A DNA stretch of 64,000 bases from Leptobrachium leishanense (lineage: Eukaryota > Chordata > Amphibia > Anura > Megophryidae): NCBI GenBank assembly GCA_009667805.1, contig RXON01001492.1, positions 1 to 64,000 of the forward strand, given 5' to 3'. Below, piece by piece: positions 23,031 through 45,735 of this stretch. The notes beneath the pieces are model-generated. The model worked only from the letters and a program-made list of their open reading frames with translations. It ran no database searches and was not told where the DNA came from. Made by a program: the position numbers and the translations under genes. Within the stretch, counting starts at the first letter, position 1. The number at the start of each line of letters is the position of its first letter.

Positions 23031-24268
23031 GAAATGTCTGTATCCCTGGGCACCTTTTTCATTTTTCCTATTTTTTACCTTGCTGAGGAAGGGAAATGCC
23101 TCGCCCGTTGGCTATTCTTTGTTTTGTTAGACAATAGTTGTCGAACTGCCCTGCCATTATGTGGTTTAATATGTCTAGTTAATCAGGAGCATCCCGTATG
23201 CTTCAGTGTTGAACATATTACCCTTTTTTCTACATATTTCTAGAATAAACCGTTCTTTATTTAATGCAACAGTAAAAAGTCTCTTTATTTATTTTATTGA
23301 CTATTTAAGATATTGTCGGCATTAATTGTGATTTTTCTCAACATTAGATTTTAATCATTGTTTTCTTTTTTCGGACAGCCCCTTTTCATTCGTCTGCGGT
23401 GTCGGGTTTTTCCGGCGGCTGCTCTGCGTTCTGATCGACTCGTGCTCGGGTTTCTCCGGTGTGTTCGGCGGGGTTAATCCAGATGTTTTTGCAGGGTTTG
23501 GGCAAGCAATTGCCGGGTTATGCGGTGAGTGTTCAGCAGGTTTGCGGCGGCTTTTCCCTGCACTACGTCGGCCCTGTGGGCGGCGCTTGCTGAAACCACC
23601 GCAGGGTAGGTGTAAGGAATCGCCAATCTGCTCCGTATTGGATGAAAAGTCACCAAACGTGCAGTGACGGCTTGATTCTCTTTGAATAACCCTGACAGCA
23701 CATCGCACTGTATTATGTGTATAGTGACGTTAGTTGACTTACCGCAACGTGATCAACAATCTTTCCACCGGTGCAATGCTCTCACGCATGAAGGTGTCCT
23801 GCCGTTGCAAGGTGGGGGACATCAAGTCCAGCAGCTCATCGAAACTAGTGACAAAGAAAAAACCATGTGAGAGTTAATAGCAATGAAACGGTGCTTATGG
23901 GCCATGTCGTCAGAACAACATACCATCTTACACAGGTTAATTTGATGCTAGCTTTATTTTCTAGCTTGCTATCCCGCCTGTTTCCCAATCAAATCTATGA
24001 TGGTTCTATCATATGGGACACAACAACAATAAAAGCAGGGTACATGTACTAACCTCTTTATGGACATACGTGTGTATTGCATAAACTTCTCCTCGTGTGC
24101 ACGCAGAGTTGCAAACAACGCCCAGACCTGACCTCGTTGTCGGTCTGCGATGATGGGATGCACCCAGTAGCGTCGCCTGTCCATCGCCTGCCTCCTTCTC
24201 CTCAAGCGCAGATTGTTGCAATAGTGCGTCTTGGGCAGATCTCCATTTTGCAAATCTGGTTCCCTCAC
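21197..24268 (-). CDS. Harbinger DDE transposase
   Basis: Minus-strand exons are 24268-24054 (RRYWVHPI..., RMSIKR, ending at a GTTAGT donor), 23844-23743 (SFDELLDLMSPTLQRQDTFM, donor GTAAGT) and 22077-21197 (YLATG then MIGKSTASNIIRE and the catalytic core). In the core the DDE residues can be placed at GALDGKHIRI, YIDIGSYGSSSDA, FVGDEA and VECAFGIL. The family is HARBI1-like (Tnp_4). An apparent one-base shift near 22060 separates YLATG from the main frame, so the copy may be dead. The main frame from 22030 to 21197 is otherwise fully open (277 codons). Confidence 0.85.
23085..23696. repeat. MITE fragment, CAGGGTTATTCAAAG family
   Basis: The right end CTCTTTGAATAACCCTG (23680-23696) and the inside (TTCGTCTGCGGTGTCGG, GTTAATCC-GATGTTTTT) match the elements at 28501-29989 and 33604-34503. 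No matching left end is visible, so this copy is truncated or diverged. It lies between transposase exons inside the Harbinger element. Confidence 0.65.
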
Positions 24269-24466
24269 AGGAAGTCTTTTTCATTGGACGCCTCCGTAAT
24301 TAAGACAGTATATTTTCTATTGGACACCTCCGTAGTCAATCAAAAAAATGCGCGTACAACGCGCGTTTCGAATTAGCAAAAACGCACGTGAAACGCAAGA
24401 CAAACGCACGGGGAAAACGCGCGTTAAACGCGCATATATTAAAAACGCTTAGGTGTGAACCCAGCC

Positions 24467-24885
24467 TTAGGGTGGGTCTTGCTCTCTTTGGCTATTTCCT
24501 TTTCATTTTCTAGTTTAGCCCATCTAATGGCTTTTTTACCTGCTTTATTGGCTGCCGTATATGCTTTATAGGATGACTCAGATTTATCAGGTTTAAAAGC
24601 TTTAAATGCCACCTTTTTACTTTCCATTTCCTTGGTTACCTTCCTACTGAGCCCCATTGGTTTCAGTCTGTTTCTTTTATATTTATTAAGCAGTGGAATA
24701 TATTGTGACGTGTACTTTCCTAGTGTTAGTTTAAAGATATTCCACTTATCCTCAGTGTTTTTCCCGTGAAAGAGTTTCTGCAGTCAATGACATTGAGAGC
24801 TTCCTTTATTTTAATAAAGTTGGCCTTTTTAGAATTATATGTTTTAGCTGCCCCTTATGGATGTGTTTTTTTGAGTTTATTTCAA
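24467..24885 (-). pseudogene. CR1 LINE, 5' part across Harbinger insertion
   Basis: The minus strand encodes the linker between endonuclease and RT (MGLSRKVTKEMESKK ... AKLENEKEIAKESKTHPK). It joins the 20248-ward part in frame once Harbinger and one TTA are removed. The upstream end fades into the satellite at 24890, so the LINE is 5'-truncated. Confidence 0.8.
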
Positions 24886-24889
24886 TGCA

Positions 24890-26255
24890 CAGGCATTGAA
24901 CCCCCAGAATTATATACACAGACCCCCAGAATTATATACACAGACCCCCAGAATTATATACACAGGACACCCCCAGAATTATATGCACAGACACTGGACC
25001 CCAGAATTATATACACAGGCACCACCCAGAATTATATACACAGACCCCCAGAATTATATACACAGACCCCCAGAATTACATACACAGGCACTGGACCCCC
25101 CAGAATTATATACACATACCCCCAGAATTACATACACAGACCCCCAGAATTACATACACAGACCCCCAGAATTATATACACAGACCCCCAGAATTATATA
25201 CACAGACCCCCAGAATTATATACACAGGCACTAGACCCCCAGAATTATATACACAGACCCCCAGAATTATATACACAGGCACTGGACCCCCCAGAATTAT
25301 ATACACAGGCCCCCAGAATTATATACACAGGCACTGTACCCCCAGAATTATATACACAGACCCCCCAGAATTATATACACAGGCAGAGGACCCCCAGAAT
25401 TACATACACAGGCACTGGACCCCCATAATTATATACACAGGCACCCCCAGAATTATATACACAGACCCCAGAATTATATACACAGACCCCCCAGAATTAT
25501 ATACACAGGCACTGGACCCCCAGAATTATATACACACAGACCCCCAGAATTATATACACAGACCCCAGAATTATATACACAGACCCCCCAGAATTATATA
25601 CACAGGCACTGGACCCCCAGAATTATATACACAGACCCCCAGAATTATATACACAGGCACTGGACTCCCAGAATTATATACACAGGCACTGGACCACCAG
25701 AATTATATACACAGATACTGGACCCCCAGAATTATATACACAGACCCCAAGAATTATATACACAGACACTGGACCCTCAGAATTATATACACAGGCACTG
25801 GACCCCCAGAATTATATACACAGATACTGGACCCCCAGAATTATATACACAGACCCCAAGAATTATATACACAGACACTGGACCCTCAGAATTATATACA
25901 CAGACCCCACAGAATTATATGCACAGGCACCCCCAGAACTATATGCACAGGCCCCCAGAATTATATACACAGGCCCCCAGAATTATATACACAGACACTG
26001 AACCCCAGAATTATATACACAGACCCCCAGAATTATATACACCGGCCCCCAGAATTATATACACAGGCCCCCAGAATTATATACACAGGCCCCCAGAATT
26101 ATATACACAAACACTGGACCCCCAGAATTATATACGCAGGCATTGAACCCCAGAATTCTATGCACAGGATCCCCAGAATTATATACACAGGCACAGGACC
26201 CCCAGAATTATATACACAGGACCCCAGAATTATATACACAGGCACTGGACCCCCA
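24890..26255. repeat. Satellite array 1, CCCCAGAATTATATACACAG units
   Basis: Tandem units of CCCCAGAATTATATACACAG, with or without GCACTGGA, giving mixed 20- and 28-bp periods. Open frames of PELYTQ/NYIHR repeats are by-products. The array ends at the start of segmental duplication copy 1. Confidence 0.95.
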
Positions 26256-26756
26256 GAATCATACTTACCCATTTCAGACTTCATATCAGGCGTTCCTTCA
26301 AGGATCTCCAGTCTGCTCCTGCACGCAGCTGCAGGCTTCTGAAGGCTGTGACGCTATCACGTGAGATCTCAGCTGTAGGCCGCGTCACAGCCTTCACAGG
26401 GCTGAGGACGGCAGTAGGCGCTCGAGGAACACGCGGCCTGATAAGTGGGCTGCTTACGGAATGCTGTTAATGCATTCCGCTAGCAGCCCCAGCGATACAT
26501 GGGCCCACAGCGGGAACATGCGTTGCCACAACGTTCCCGCAGGACTCGAGCCCTGCTCTAGAGAGCACTCCAAGGAGCAGTGAACATTATTTTACTAAGT
26601 ATATATGAATATATATATAAGGATCCGCTAAGTACAGCATTCACCACTAAAACCGTACTTACCCGGTGCAATAAATCTCAAACAATATCCATCCGTTCAC
26701 AATGTGAGATGCATCCCAGAACTCCCGATTAAAACACAAAACAATCTTTATCGGTG
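26256..26756. other. No gene; duplicated repeat-like sequence
   Basis: Starts GAATCATACTTACCCATTTC and includes a GC-rich stretch with imperfect inverted words (GGCTGTGACGCTATCACGTG and CGCGTCACAGCC). It recurs at 55304-55808. It is probably part of an unclassified interspersed repeat. No coding signal. Confidence 0.5.
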
Positions 26757-28275
26757 GATCTTTTTATTATTATTATTATTATTCTTTATTTATAAAGCGC
26801 CAGCATATTCCGCAGCGCTGTACAATAGGCACAGTATAGACAGGGTTACAATACATTGAACAACATTTGACAAACAGTACAGGAGGAGATGAGGGCCCTA
26901 TTCCCGTAGGAACTCACAATCTAGGAGGGTTGGGGTTGGAAACAGGAGGAGAGGACTGTAAGGTGAGAGTGATTGATGGTTGCGTCAGTGAGTCGGGGGG
27001 GTCGGCTTCCCTAAATAGGAACGTTTTAAGGGAGCGTTTGAAGGAAGAGAAGTTAGGGGAAAGTCTGACAGTACGAGGGAGAGCGTTCCAGAGAGTGGGG
27101 GCTGCGCGTGAGAAATCCTGCAGTCTATCATGGGAAGAGGTGATGCGGGGAGAAGCTAGGCGCAGGTCACTGTTTGACCTTAGGGAGCGGGCTGGGGTGT
27201 ATTTGGTGATTAGTGAGGACAGGTAGTGGGGAGCTGAGTTAGTGAGGGTTTTGTAGGTAAGGATAAGGATTTGGAACTTAATTCTGCAGTGGATGGGGAG
27301 CCAGTGAAGGGACTCGCAGAGGGGAGCGGCAGAGACAGAGCGGCGGGTGAGGTGAATTAGCCTGGCGGAGGCGTTCAGGATGGATTGTAGGGTGGAGAGG
27401 CGGGACAGAGGGAGGACAGATAAGAGATTATTGCAATAGTCGAGTCGGGAGATTACCAGGGCGTGTATGAGTTGTTTCGTGGTGACAGCGGTAAGAAATG
27501 GCCGAATTCTGGAAATATTACGCAGTTGGTATCGGCAGGAGGAGGAAAGAGACTTGATGTGGGGGATGAAGGAAAGAGCAGAGTCCAGTGTAACTCCAAG
27601 ACAGCGAACTTGGTTTGATGGGGAGATGGTGATACCCTCCACCGTGATAGAGAAGTCAGGAGGTGGGGAGGCATTGGAGGGAGGAATAAGTAGGAGTTCA
27701 GTCTTTGACATGTTGATCTTTAGGTGGTGGGAGGCCACCCAGGAGGAGATGCCAGATAAACAGTCACTGACTTTTGAAAGGACAGGGGGAGAGAGATCAG
27801 GGGTAGAGAGGTAGATCTGAGTGTCATCAGCGTAGAGGTGGTAATTAAAGCCAAAGCTGTTGATGATTTTGCCCAGGGAGGAGGTGTAGATGGAAAAGAG
27901 CAGAGGACCAAGGACAGAGCCTTGAGGTACACCAACAGACAGAGGCAATGAAGAGGAGGAGTTACCAGCAAAGGACACACAGAAGGACCTGAAGGATAAA
28001 TAGGAGTCAACCCAAGCAAGTGCAGTGTCACCGAGACCCAGAGAGTTGAGGGTCTGTAGAAGGAGGGGGTGGTCAACAGTGTCAAAAGCAGCCGAGAGGT
28101 CAAGCAGGATGAGAATAGAATAGTGGCCGTGTTTTTTAGCAGTTAGGAGGTCGTTGGTGACTTTGGTGAGGGCAGTTTCAGTTGAGTGTAGGGGACGGAA
28201 GCCAGATTGCAGGGGGTCAAGTAGGGAATTGGAGGACAGGAAGAGGGAGAGGCGGTTGAAGACTAGAGAGGCACT
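26757..28275 (-). mobile_element. L2-type LINE, 5'-truncated, open RT frame
   Basis: Read on the minus strand, the frame is open from about 28275 to 26914 (354 codons after the first ATG at 27978, with further open codons before it). It contains [29 protein letters not shown], the active site [10 protein letters not shown], then [19 protein letters not shown] and a C-terminal [13 protein letters not shown]. The 3' tail has TTTATTTATAAAGCGCCAGC (plus strand) next to an ATT run, as in L2-group LINEs. The endonuclease part is missing. The copy at 55810-57327 is broken by a stop and a frameshift. Confidence 0.88.
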
Positions 28276-28500
28276 TGAAGACGATTTACATCTTAACTCA
28301 ACATTTCGGCTCTAGCTGAGACTTTATCACCTTGAAGCGGTTGAGGATCTGCATTATATCCAAAAATTCAGTCATGTCCCCATCCCATACCTGTAGAATG
28401 TCGCCAATAAAGCGCAGCTATGTACATAAAAGTACGTAAGTAAAATATTGAGTAACTCTGTAACAAATGCCTGTGTTGCGGATCTATTTGTGGATATATA
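28276..28500. other. Small Penelope-like remnant
   Basis: The minus strand reads TGATAAAGTCTCAGCTAGAG then CCGAAATGTTGAG (about 28330-28300), a degenerate hammerhead-like motif of the kind seen in Penelope-like 3' ends. No gene is seen. Confidence 0.35.
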
Positions 28501-29989
28501 CAGGGTTATCCGAAGAGATCCGAATGGCTGGAGAAAGGTAACCGAAAGCTGATATTCATCGTTTGGTTACCTTTCCTGGCCATTCGGCTATCCAGAGAGC
28601 AGGCGCTGGTTTTTGTTCTCTGAATAGGCGAAACATTGCTTCTCTATGGGGATTCACTGCCCTCGAACAGGCACCGTATGTTTGAGAAAGGATTTTACCA
28701 GGAAGGATACATTGAGATTTCTCTCGTTTTTAAGTATGTCCAGGGTGGTGAGTATGTACCGTTGGGTGTTTTGCCCAAGGACACTTGCTGGGGAGGTGCT
28801 CGTTGGGATTGAGCCCGTGACTCCACAGGCTCTCTCCATGCAGAGCAGTGATGTTACCTCTACTCCACCCAGCCGGAAAGGTTCCCAAATCGCCCTGCTG
28901 TTCAGTGGTTTAATTTGGCAGGTTTATTCAGGCGAATCCCATAGGCTTCAATGTTAAAAATATTCCCGTTTTAATTCAATATCTAATAAACTGTTTATTA
29001 TTTTAATCTGCAGCAAAAAGTCAATTTATTTGAAGATTTTTTAGGACCTTTTAAGCATTTTTCGGGATTTTTTTGCAAACCTTTTTCTTCCGTTTTTTTT
29101 TTAAACGTTTTTTTCTTTTTTCTGTAACAGCCCTTTTTATTATCATTCATTGGATCTTATATGTAAATTTCAGACATTTTCGCTCATTAGTTTCTTGGCA
29201 AACAGCGTTTCACGTTTCAAACATTCAAGAGTACTGTTTCTTTTCCGTCACCTCCTTCGTCTGCGGTGTCGGCTTTTTCCAGCGGCTGCGCTGCTCTGTG
29301 ATCGGCTCCAGCTCGGGTTTTTCCGGCGTTTTCGGCGGGTTAATCCGGATGTTTTTGTGGGTTTCGGTGTGCGTTCGCCCTCGTTTTCTGGTGAGTTTTC
29401 GGCGGGTTTGCGGCGACTTTTCCCTGTAAGGCTAGGGTCAGACTGAGGCAGTGCGAACGCGCGTTCTGGCGCACATAATCACGGCCGCACTAGCAGCAGA
29501 TGCCGGGCAATGACGGCCAATATACGAAGTACGGTCGCACAAAAGTCCGGCTGCGCAACGCAAGTGGAAAATGAACGCATTTTTTCGAGAACGTGAAACC
29601 ACTAGTACTGACGTACAGAGTGCGCTGCGTCCGCTAGCGGCGTGTGTGTGTGATTGGGAGATGTCAGACACTGCTAATGTCCGGCCAACATAACGTCCAG
29701 ACACAACAAGTGTTTTATTGATGATCCGTACAAAATCACGGATGAAACTGCGCATCGTATGACCGCTATTGCGTATTCCGTGAAAAAATACGTCCATTCT
29801 TCGAACGCACATTTTCACGGACAACGTGAAAAATGCGTTAGTCTGACCCTAGCCTTATTCGGTACCCTGTGGTGCTTGCTGAATACACCGCAGGGTCGCC
29901 GAAATGGGATCGGCCAAACAAACCGAATTGAAGAGAACGAAAAGATACCGAACGTGCGGTGACTTTTCGATTCTCTTTGAATAATCCTG
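28501..29989. mobile_element. Large MITE, CAGGGTTATCC ends, with nested element
   Basis: Left end CAGGGTTATCCGAAGAGATC, right end TCTCTTTGAATAATCCTG (29972-29989). Internal sequence matches 33604-34503 in the opposite orientation. It contains a nested element at 29430-29854. In copy 2 (57553-58079) 962 bp of it are gone, including the nested element. No transposase is present. Confidence 0.8.
29430..29854. mobile_element. Harbinger-like MITE nested in MITE
   Basis: Ends are inverted, GGCTAGGGTCAGACT at the left and AGTCTGACCCTAGCC at the right, resembling the GGCTGGGTTCACACC ends of the 4.2-kb Harbinger. The flanks are TAA and TTA, near the TWA target preference but not identical copies. The host MITE at 33604 gives the empty site (CCCTG then CAA then TTCGG on the reverse strand). 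No coding potential. Confidence 0.65.
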
Positions 29990-30045
29990 ATATATATATA
30001 TATATATATGCACACACTATAGATGTCCTTTCACACTTTTTACAC

Positions 30046-30110
30046 ACTTTTATTATTATTCTTTATTTATAAAGTGTCAGCATATTCCACAGCGCTGTAC
30101 AATGGGGAAG
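30046..30110 (-). repeat. L2-type LINE 3' tail fragment
   Basis: TTATTATTATTCTTTATTTA then TAAAGTGTCAGCATATTCC matches the 3' tail of the L2 LINE at 26757 with a few changes. Nothing upstream of the tail is kept. Confidence 0.7.
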
Positions 30111-31650
30111 CACAAACATGAGACATTCATGATAAATACGGAAATGACAACCCTGCCCAAAGGAAAGCTTGTCTAGGAAGTACAGCACCTAAACAACGTT
30201 TTTTCTTTTTTCTGTAACAGCCCTTTTTATTATCATTCATTGGATCTTATATGTAAATTTCAGACATTTTCGCTCAGTAGCTTGGGCTATTAGGTAATAC
30301 ACGAATGTAGTTCTATCTTTCACATTTTTTGTGTTTTATATATATAAACGTCCACAAACTACATGGGGAGGGGCAGCGCTCGGCCTATACTAAGCATCAA
30401 TGTGGCTGCATCTCAAGAAAATGTAATAGAACAAACTGGAAAAGAGCTCACCAATGAACACGCTGAAAAGACAAAGATATTAACCCTTCAATGGCTGAAC
30501 ACATTTCTTACCCCTTATTGGGGATATCACAGTTCTTAACCCATTCAAGACTTTTGACAGGGTTCTGGTTTTAAGCTCTTTTGTAAAAATGGTAGAGATT
30601 TGGTTCACAATGCATGGCCATGGATTGCGTGAGCCTGACAACAAACGCCAGTGTACCCCACCTTTAGCAGTTCCTAACATGCTCACCCGATGAACTGCAG
30701 GGGGCTCCAGAGAGGATTCAGTCCTCCGTGAATAAATCGCATATGAGCAGTCATCAGGTTAGCATGTCAAAGAGAACAATGTGGCGGCAAATATTCACCT
30801 TCTCATTTCCCACGGCGGCAGCGAGTATGATGAGACTCGTTTTTATGCATTGTCTCTTAAAAAAAACTAAAAGCAACCATACTGCTGCGAGGAGAAGCGG
30901 GGGTCTATACATTCCAATACATCACTTGAGGTGTCGATGGACGGGACAGAGTCCGGCTTTTTTAATGATACCAAACATGACCATCTAAAGTGTTAAAAAA
31001 ATGATGAAAAAGTATAAAAAAAAGGATTATTGTATTTTTTGTTCTAAAGAACAGGTATTGTCCATTTTCACGTATAAAATGAGCAATGCCACTGCTATTA
31101 CTCACCTTCTCATTTCCCACGCCGGGATGTGCTCAGGGTTTTATTCATACTAATAATATTCAATGCAATGAGCCAAAAAACAAGTGAAAAATATAGATTA
31201 TTTTCATTTTTGGTTAAAATCGCGTTTTGTTGGAGAAATGCATTAACAGCTTCTTCATTTCTATGTTTATTTTCTTTTTAAAGAGTAACCCATAGAATAT
31301 ATAACCAAAAAGGTTTTATGAATAACATGTGAGAAAATGATTTCACACTCTGCAAATGATTGCATTGTGAATGGAGAGCTACATGTTTTGACATATTTTG
31401 TTATAGCATTGTGTTATAACACGACATGCGCAAATAATAATGATATATCTTGACTCTTCCAAGTTCAGTGAAGAAAAGGATATAGAACTTGTCTGGGTCC
31501 CACAATAAAACACGACTTTAAATCACGTTTAAACGTGAAGAGAATAAAATGGTCAAATTGAGCAAACGGAGGTGAAATGGCTCAGCAGTGAAAGGGTTAA
31601 ATATAAAAGAATGTTTAACTCATTTTGATGTGTGTGTGGATGTTATTGAC
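30111..31650. other. No gene; upstream flank of kinase gene
   Basis: AT-rich sequence without coding signal. A 75-base word beginning TTTTTTCTGTAACAGCCC (30203) is shared with the MITE at 29120. A short repeat CTCACCTTCTCATTTCCCAC occurs near 30800 and 31105 (the first with ATTCACC). All of it recurs in copy 2. Confidence 0.5.
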
Positions 31651-31705
31651 AGTGTTATTGCAATTTCTTCAGTCCAACCTTCCAGAGCAGGAATGTGATG
31701 CACTG

Positions 31706-31762
31706 TGATGTCACAGAGCAGGTTCTATTGTGATGTCACAGTGTGCTGCATGCACTATAAAA
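31706..31762 (+). promoter_or_regulatory. Kinase promoter: two CRE-like sites and TATA box
   Basis: Two copies of TGTGATGTCACAG carry TGATGTCA (31706-31713 and 31731-31738), a variant of the cAMP-response palindrome. TATAAAA follows at 31756-31762, 65 bases before the ATG. The spacing fits a TATA-driven start near 31786. The decayed promoter at 35986-36027 keeps the same plan (TGATGTCA, TGACATCA, TATAAA), which supports these sites as functional parts. Binding proteins are not known. Confidence 0.65.
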
Positions 31763-31826
31763 GGCTGTGTCGCGCTCTGGATGCTTTTGTGGGTTTTAGT
31801 TAGTGGAAGAGAAAGCTAAACTGAAG

Positions 31827-43452
<11,626 letters not shown>

Positions 43453-43664
43453 ATATACATCCCCGAAGAAAACATCACGCCATTCCGGGGTCAAGAAGGT
43501 TTTTTTTCCCAGTATGTTGCATAATTGGTGGCCGCTTCATACTGGGTTTTTTTTACCTTCTTTTGGATCAGCGGCAGCAGGTTCTGCGTGAAAGACTGAA
43601 CCCCATGGACGCAGTAACTATGTAATCCTTATTAGCCACAGCGATAGAAGGCAAATGACGGCAC

Positions 43665-43670
43665 AATAAA
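43665..43670 (+). terminator. Kinase polyadenylation signal
   Basis: AATAAA lies 213 bases after the stop and is the first good signal in the 3' UTR. Cleavage is expected 15-30 bases on. Confidence 0.7.
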
Positions 43671-43689
43671 CTCTGCCTCATTGGATGTT

Positions 43690-44394
43690 TCCAACAACTT
43701 TGTGTTTGTTTTCAATCAATGGAGACTTTGTGTAACTTTGTATCTAGAGAGCAGACATAAAACACGACACCAAAACCAATAAACCCAAAGTCAAGAAACA
43801 TTTATTACACGCGCAGCGCAAAGCAATTCCCCAGAAAAGCCAGAAAAAAGGAAAAATCTTATAATGGTTCCAGAAATGAATTCACTGCTGCGCTCACAAT
43901 CATAACAACTCAAAAAGTGATACAAATAGTGACCAATCACACAACCATGTAACTCAGTAAGCAAAGGAAACGGGACTCTCTGAGCACAAACTTCTGGCCA
44001 GGAAGTGGTTAGAGGAGACGTCGGCCGGATGAACACATTGTCTCCAAGTGCATCTGGATGTGAGGCGAATTCACTGACGACTGGTAGCTATGGCGCCCGC
44101 GCCGGGAAAGAGAAGATGTGATGATTTACTGCCGACACATGGAGTTTGTAGAACAAACTTTATTAAGAACAAAACGTGTTTAAAATAAAGAGGATATGAG
44201 CATAGGTGTCACCATGTTCCACCTCCTGCAGACTCACATGTCCCAGCCACGGGATGAGGGGGTGTAATCCTGAGATCAGGAGAGACCCCAGACTCGTATG
44301 ACTCTTATGATTGATACCAGTCATTCCATAAGATGCTGAGGAAGACCCGGCGACTGCAAATCAAGCCAGTTTCAAAGGATGGTAAACGTGGCTG
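43690..44394. other. No gene; downstream flank
   Basis: No coding signal. T-rich and A-rich words only. The hAT element begins at its end. Confidence 0.5.
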
Positions 44395-44612
44395 TTCTGG
44401 ACTAGGGATTAGCTGTTCGGTTCGGAGTTCGAACCGAATTTAGCATGTTCGGTCTGCTCGCGAACTCCGAACATACCCGGGTGTTCGGCGCATGTTTGAC
44501 CACAATGCATCACAATGGACCACAATTCACTTTCCCACTGGTCTGAAGCTCGTAACTGTCTACAGCCTTTCACCCGACCACAGGTCTGGTGCAAGACAGG
44601 TTCAACAGTATG

Positions 44613-44696
44613 CCAATCACGGCTCAGAGTCCTGATTGGGCAAATTTTGCCCAATCATGGGCTCACAGAGCTAAGTCCCGCAGCACACTATATAAG
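44613..44696 (+). promoter_or_regulatory. Promoter-like region of hAT transposase
   Basis: CCAAT words lie at about 44613 and 44651 with the reverse (ATTGG) near 44635, followed by TATATAAG at 44689-44696. Spacing fits a polymerase II promoter about 1 kb before the transposase frame. Confidence 0.5.
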
Positions 44697-44796
44697 GGTC
44701 CACGCACTGCTTCACCACGCATTTGAGAGGAGATTTCATAGGAGATTGTTGTTGTGTGTTCTTACTGCTGGTCTGCCACGCTACTGGGGGAGTCTG

Positions 44797-45640
44797 GGGG
44801 GTCTCATTTCTAGAAAACATTTGGGAATTGAGGTGATCTGTGTCTTGTCACTGGTGCCAGAAAGTATTTTGGGGGTCTCGCAAATTTCTACAAAACATTT
44901 GGGAATTGAGGTGATCTGTGTCTTGTCACTGCCAGCAAGTATTTTGGGGGTCTCACAAATTTCTACAAAACATTTGGGAATTGAGGTGATCTGTCTCTTG
45001 TCACTGCCAGCAAGTATTTTGGGGGTCACTAATTTCTACAAAATATTTGGGAATTGTTATAATCCGTGTGTTCTCACTGGCTGCCACCCATCAGGGGGTC
45101 TCACTGATTTATAGGAGGTTTCTGAGATTTGTAATCTGTGGCTTCTCACTGTCACCCATCAGGAGGTCCCACATACTTCTAGCAGATTTATGCGAATTGT
45201 AATTTGTGTCTCCTCACTGCCAGCTATCAGGGGGTCACACTGATTTATACGAGGTTTCTGAGACTTGTAATCTGTGGCTTCTCACTGCCACCCATCAGGG
45301 TGTCTCACTGTTTTATAGGAGGTTTCTGAGACTTGTAATTTGTGGCTTCTCACTGCCACCCATCAGGGGGTCCCACATACTTCTAGCAGATTTATGCGAA
45401 TTGTAATCTGTGACTTCTCACTGCCACCCATCAAGGGGTCTCACTGATTTATAGGAGGTTTCTGAGATTTGTAATCTGTGGCTTCTCTCTGCCACCCATC
45501 AGGGGGTCCCACATACTTCTAGCAGATTTATGCAAATTGTAATTTGTGTCTTCTCACTGCCACCCATCAGGGGGGTCTCACTGATTTATAGGAGGGAATT
45601 GTAATCTGTGTCTTGTCACTGGCTGCCAGCTATCAGGGTG
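44797..45640. repeat. Tandem repeats in hAT 5' region
   Basis: First a block of about four units of roughly 64-69 bp around TTTGGGAATTGAGGTGATCTG, then about six longer units with CTCACTGCCACCCATCAGGG and GGAGGTTTCTGAGA. It lies between the promoter and the transposase and may be 5' UTR or intron. Confidence 0.85.
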
Positions 45641-45735
45641 TCTCACTGAGTTATACCAGAGTTCTGTAAATCTTTAATCTTTATAACAGAGTTGAATCAG
45701 AGTTCTGTATATATTTAATCTATATATCACTCACT

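Larger units (their letters stand above)
20252..24466. mobile_element. Harbinger (PIF/Harbinger) DNA transposon, near complete
   Basis: Ends are inverted repeats, GACTGGGTTCACACCTAAGC on the left and the same with one change on the right. A 3-bp TTA target duplication (20249-20251, 24467-24469) flanks it. It carries the two genes typical of the superfamily in convergent layout: a MADF/Myb-like DNA-binding protein on the plus strand and a DDE transposase on the minus strand. A small minisatellite and a MITE fragment lie inside. It splits a CR1 LINE cleanly. At 4.2 kb it is close to full length. An apparent one-base frameshift in the transposase suggests it is inactive. Confidence 0.93.

Noticed and set aside
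24766..26364. Frames with PELYTQ/NYIHR repeats
   Set aside because: By-product of the CCCCAGAATTATATACACAG satellite; the same occurs in array 2.
26867..27226. 119-codon plus-strand frame, repeated at 55920
   Set aside because: Antisense of the L2 LINE RT, which has clear catalytic motifs on the other strand.
44781..45029. Minus-strand frame with TPKILAGSDKTQITSIPKCF repeats
   Set aside because: By-product of tandem repeats in the hAT 5' region.
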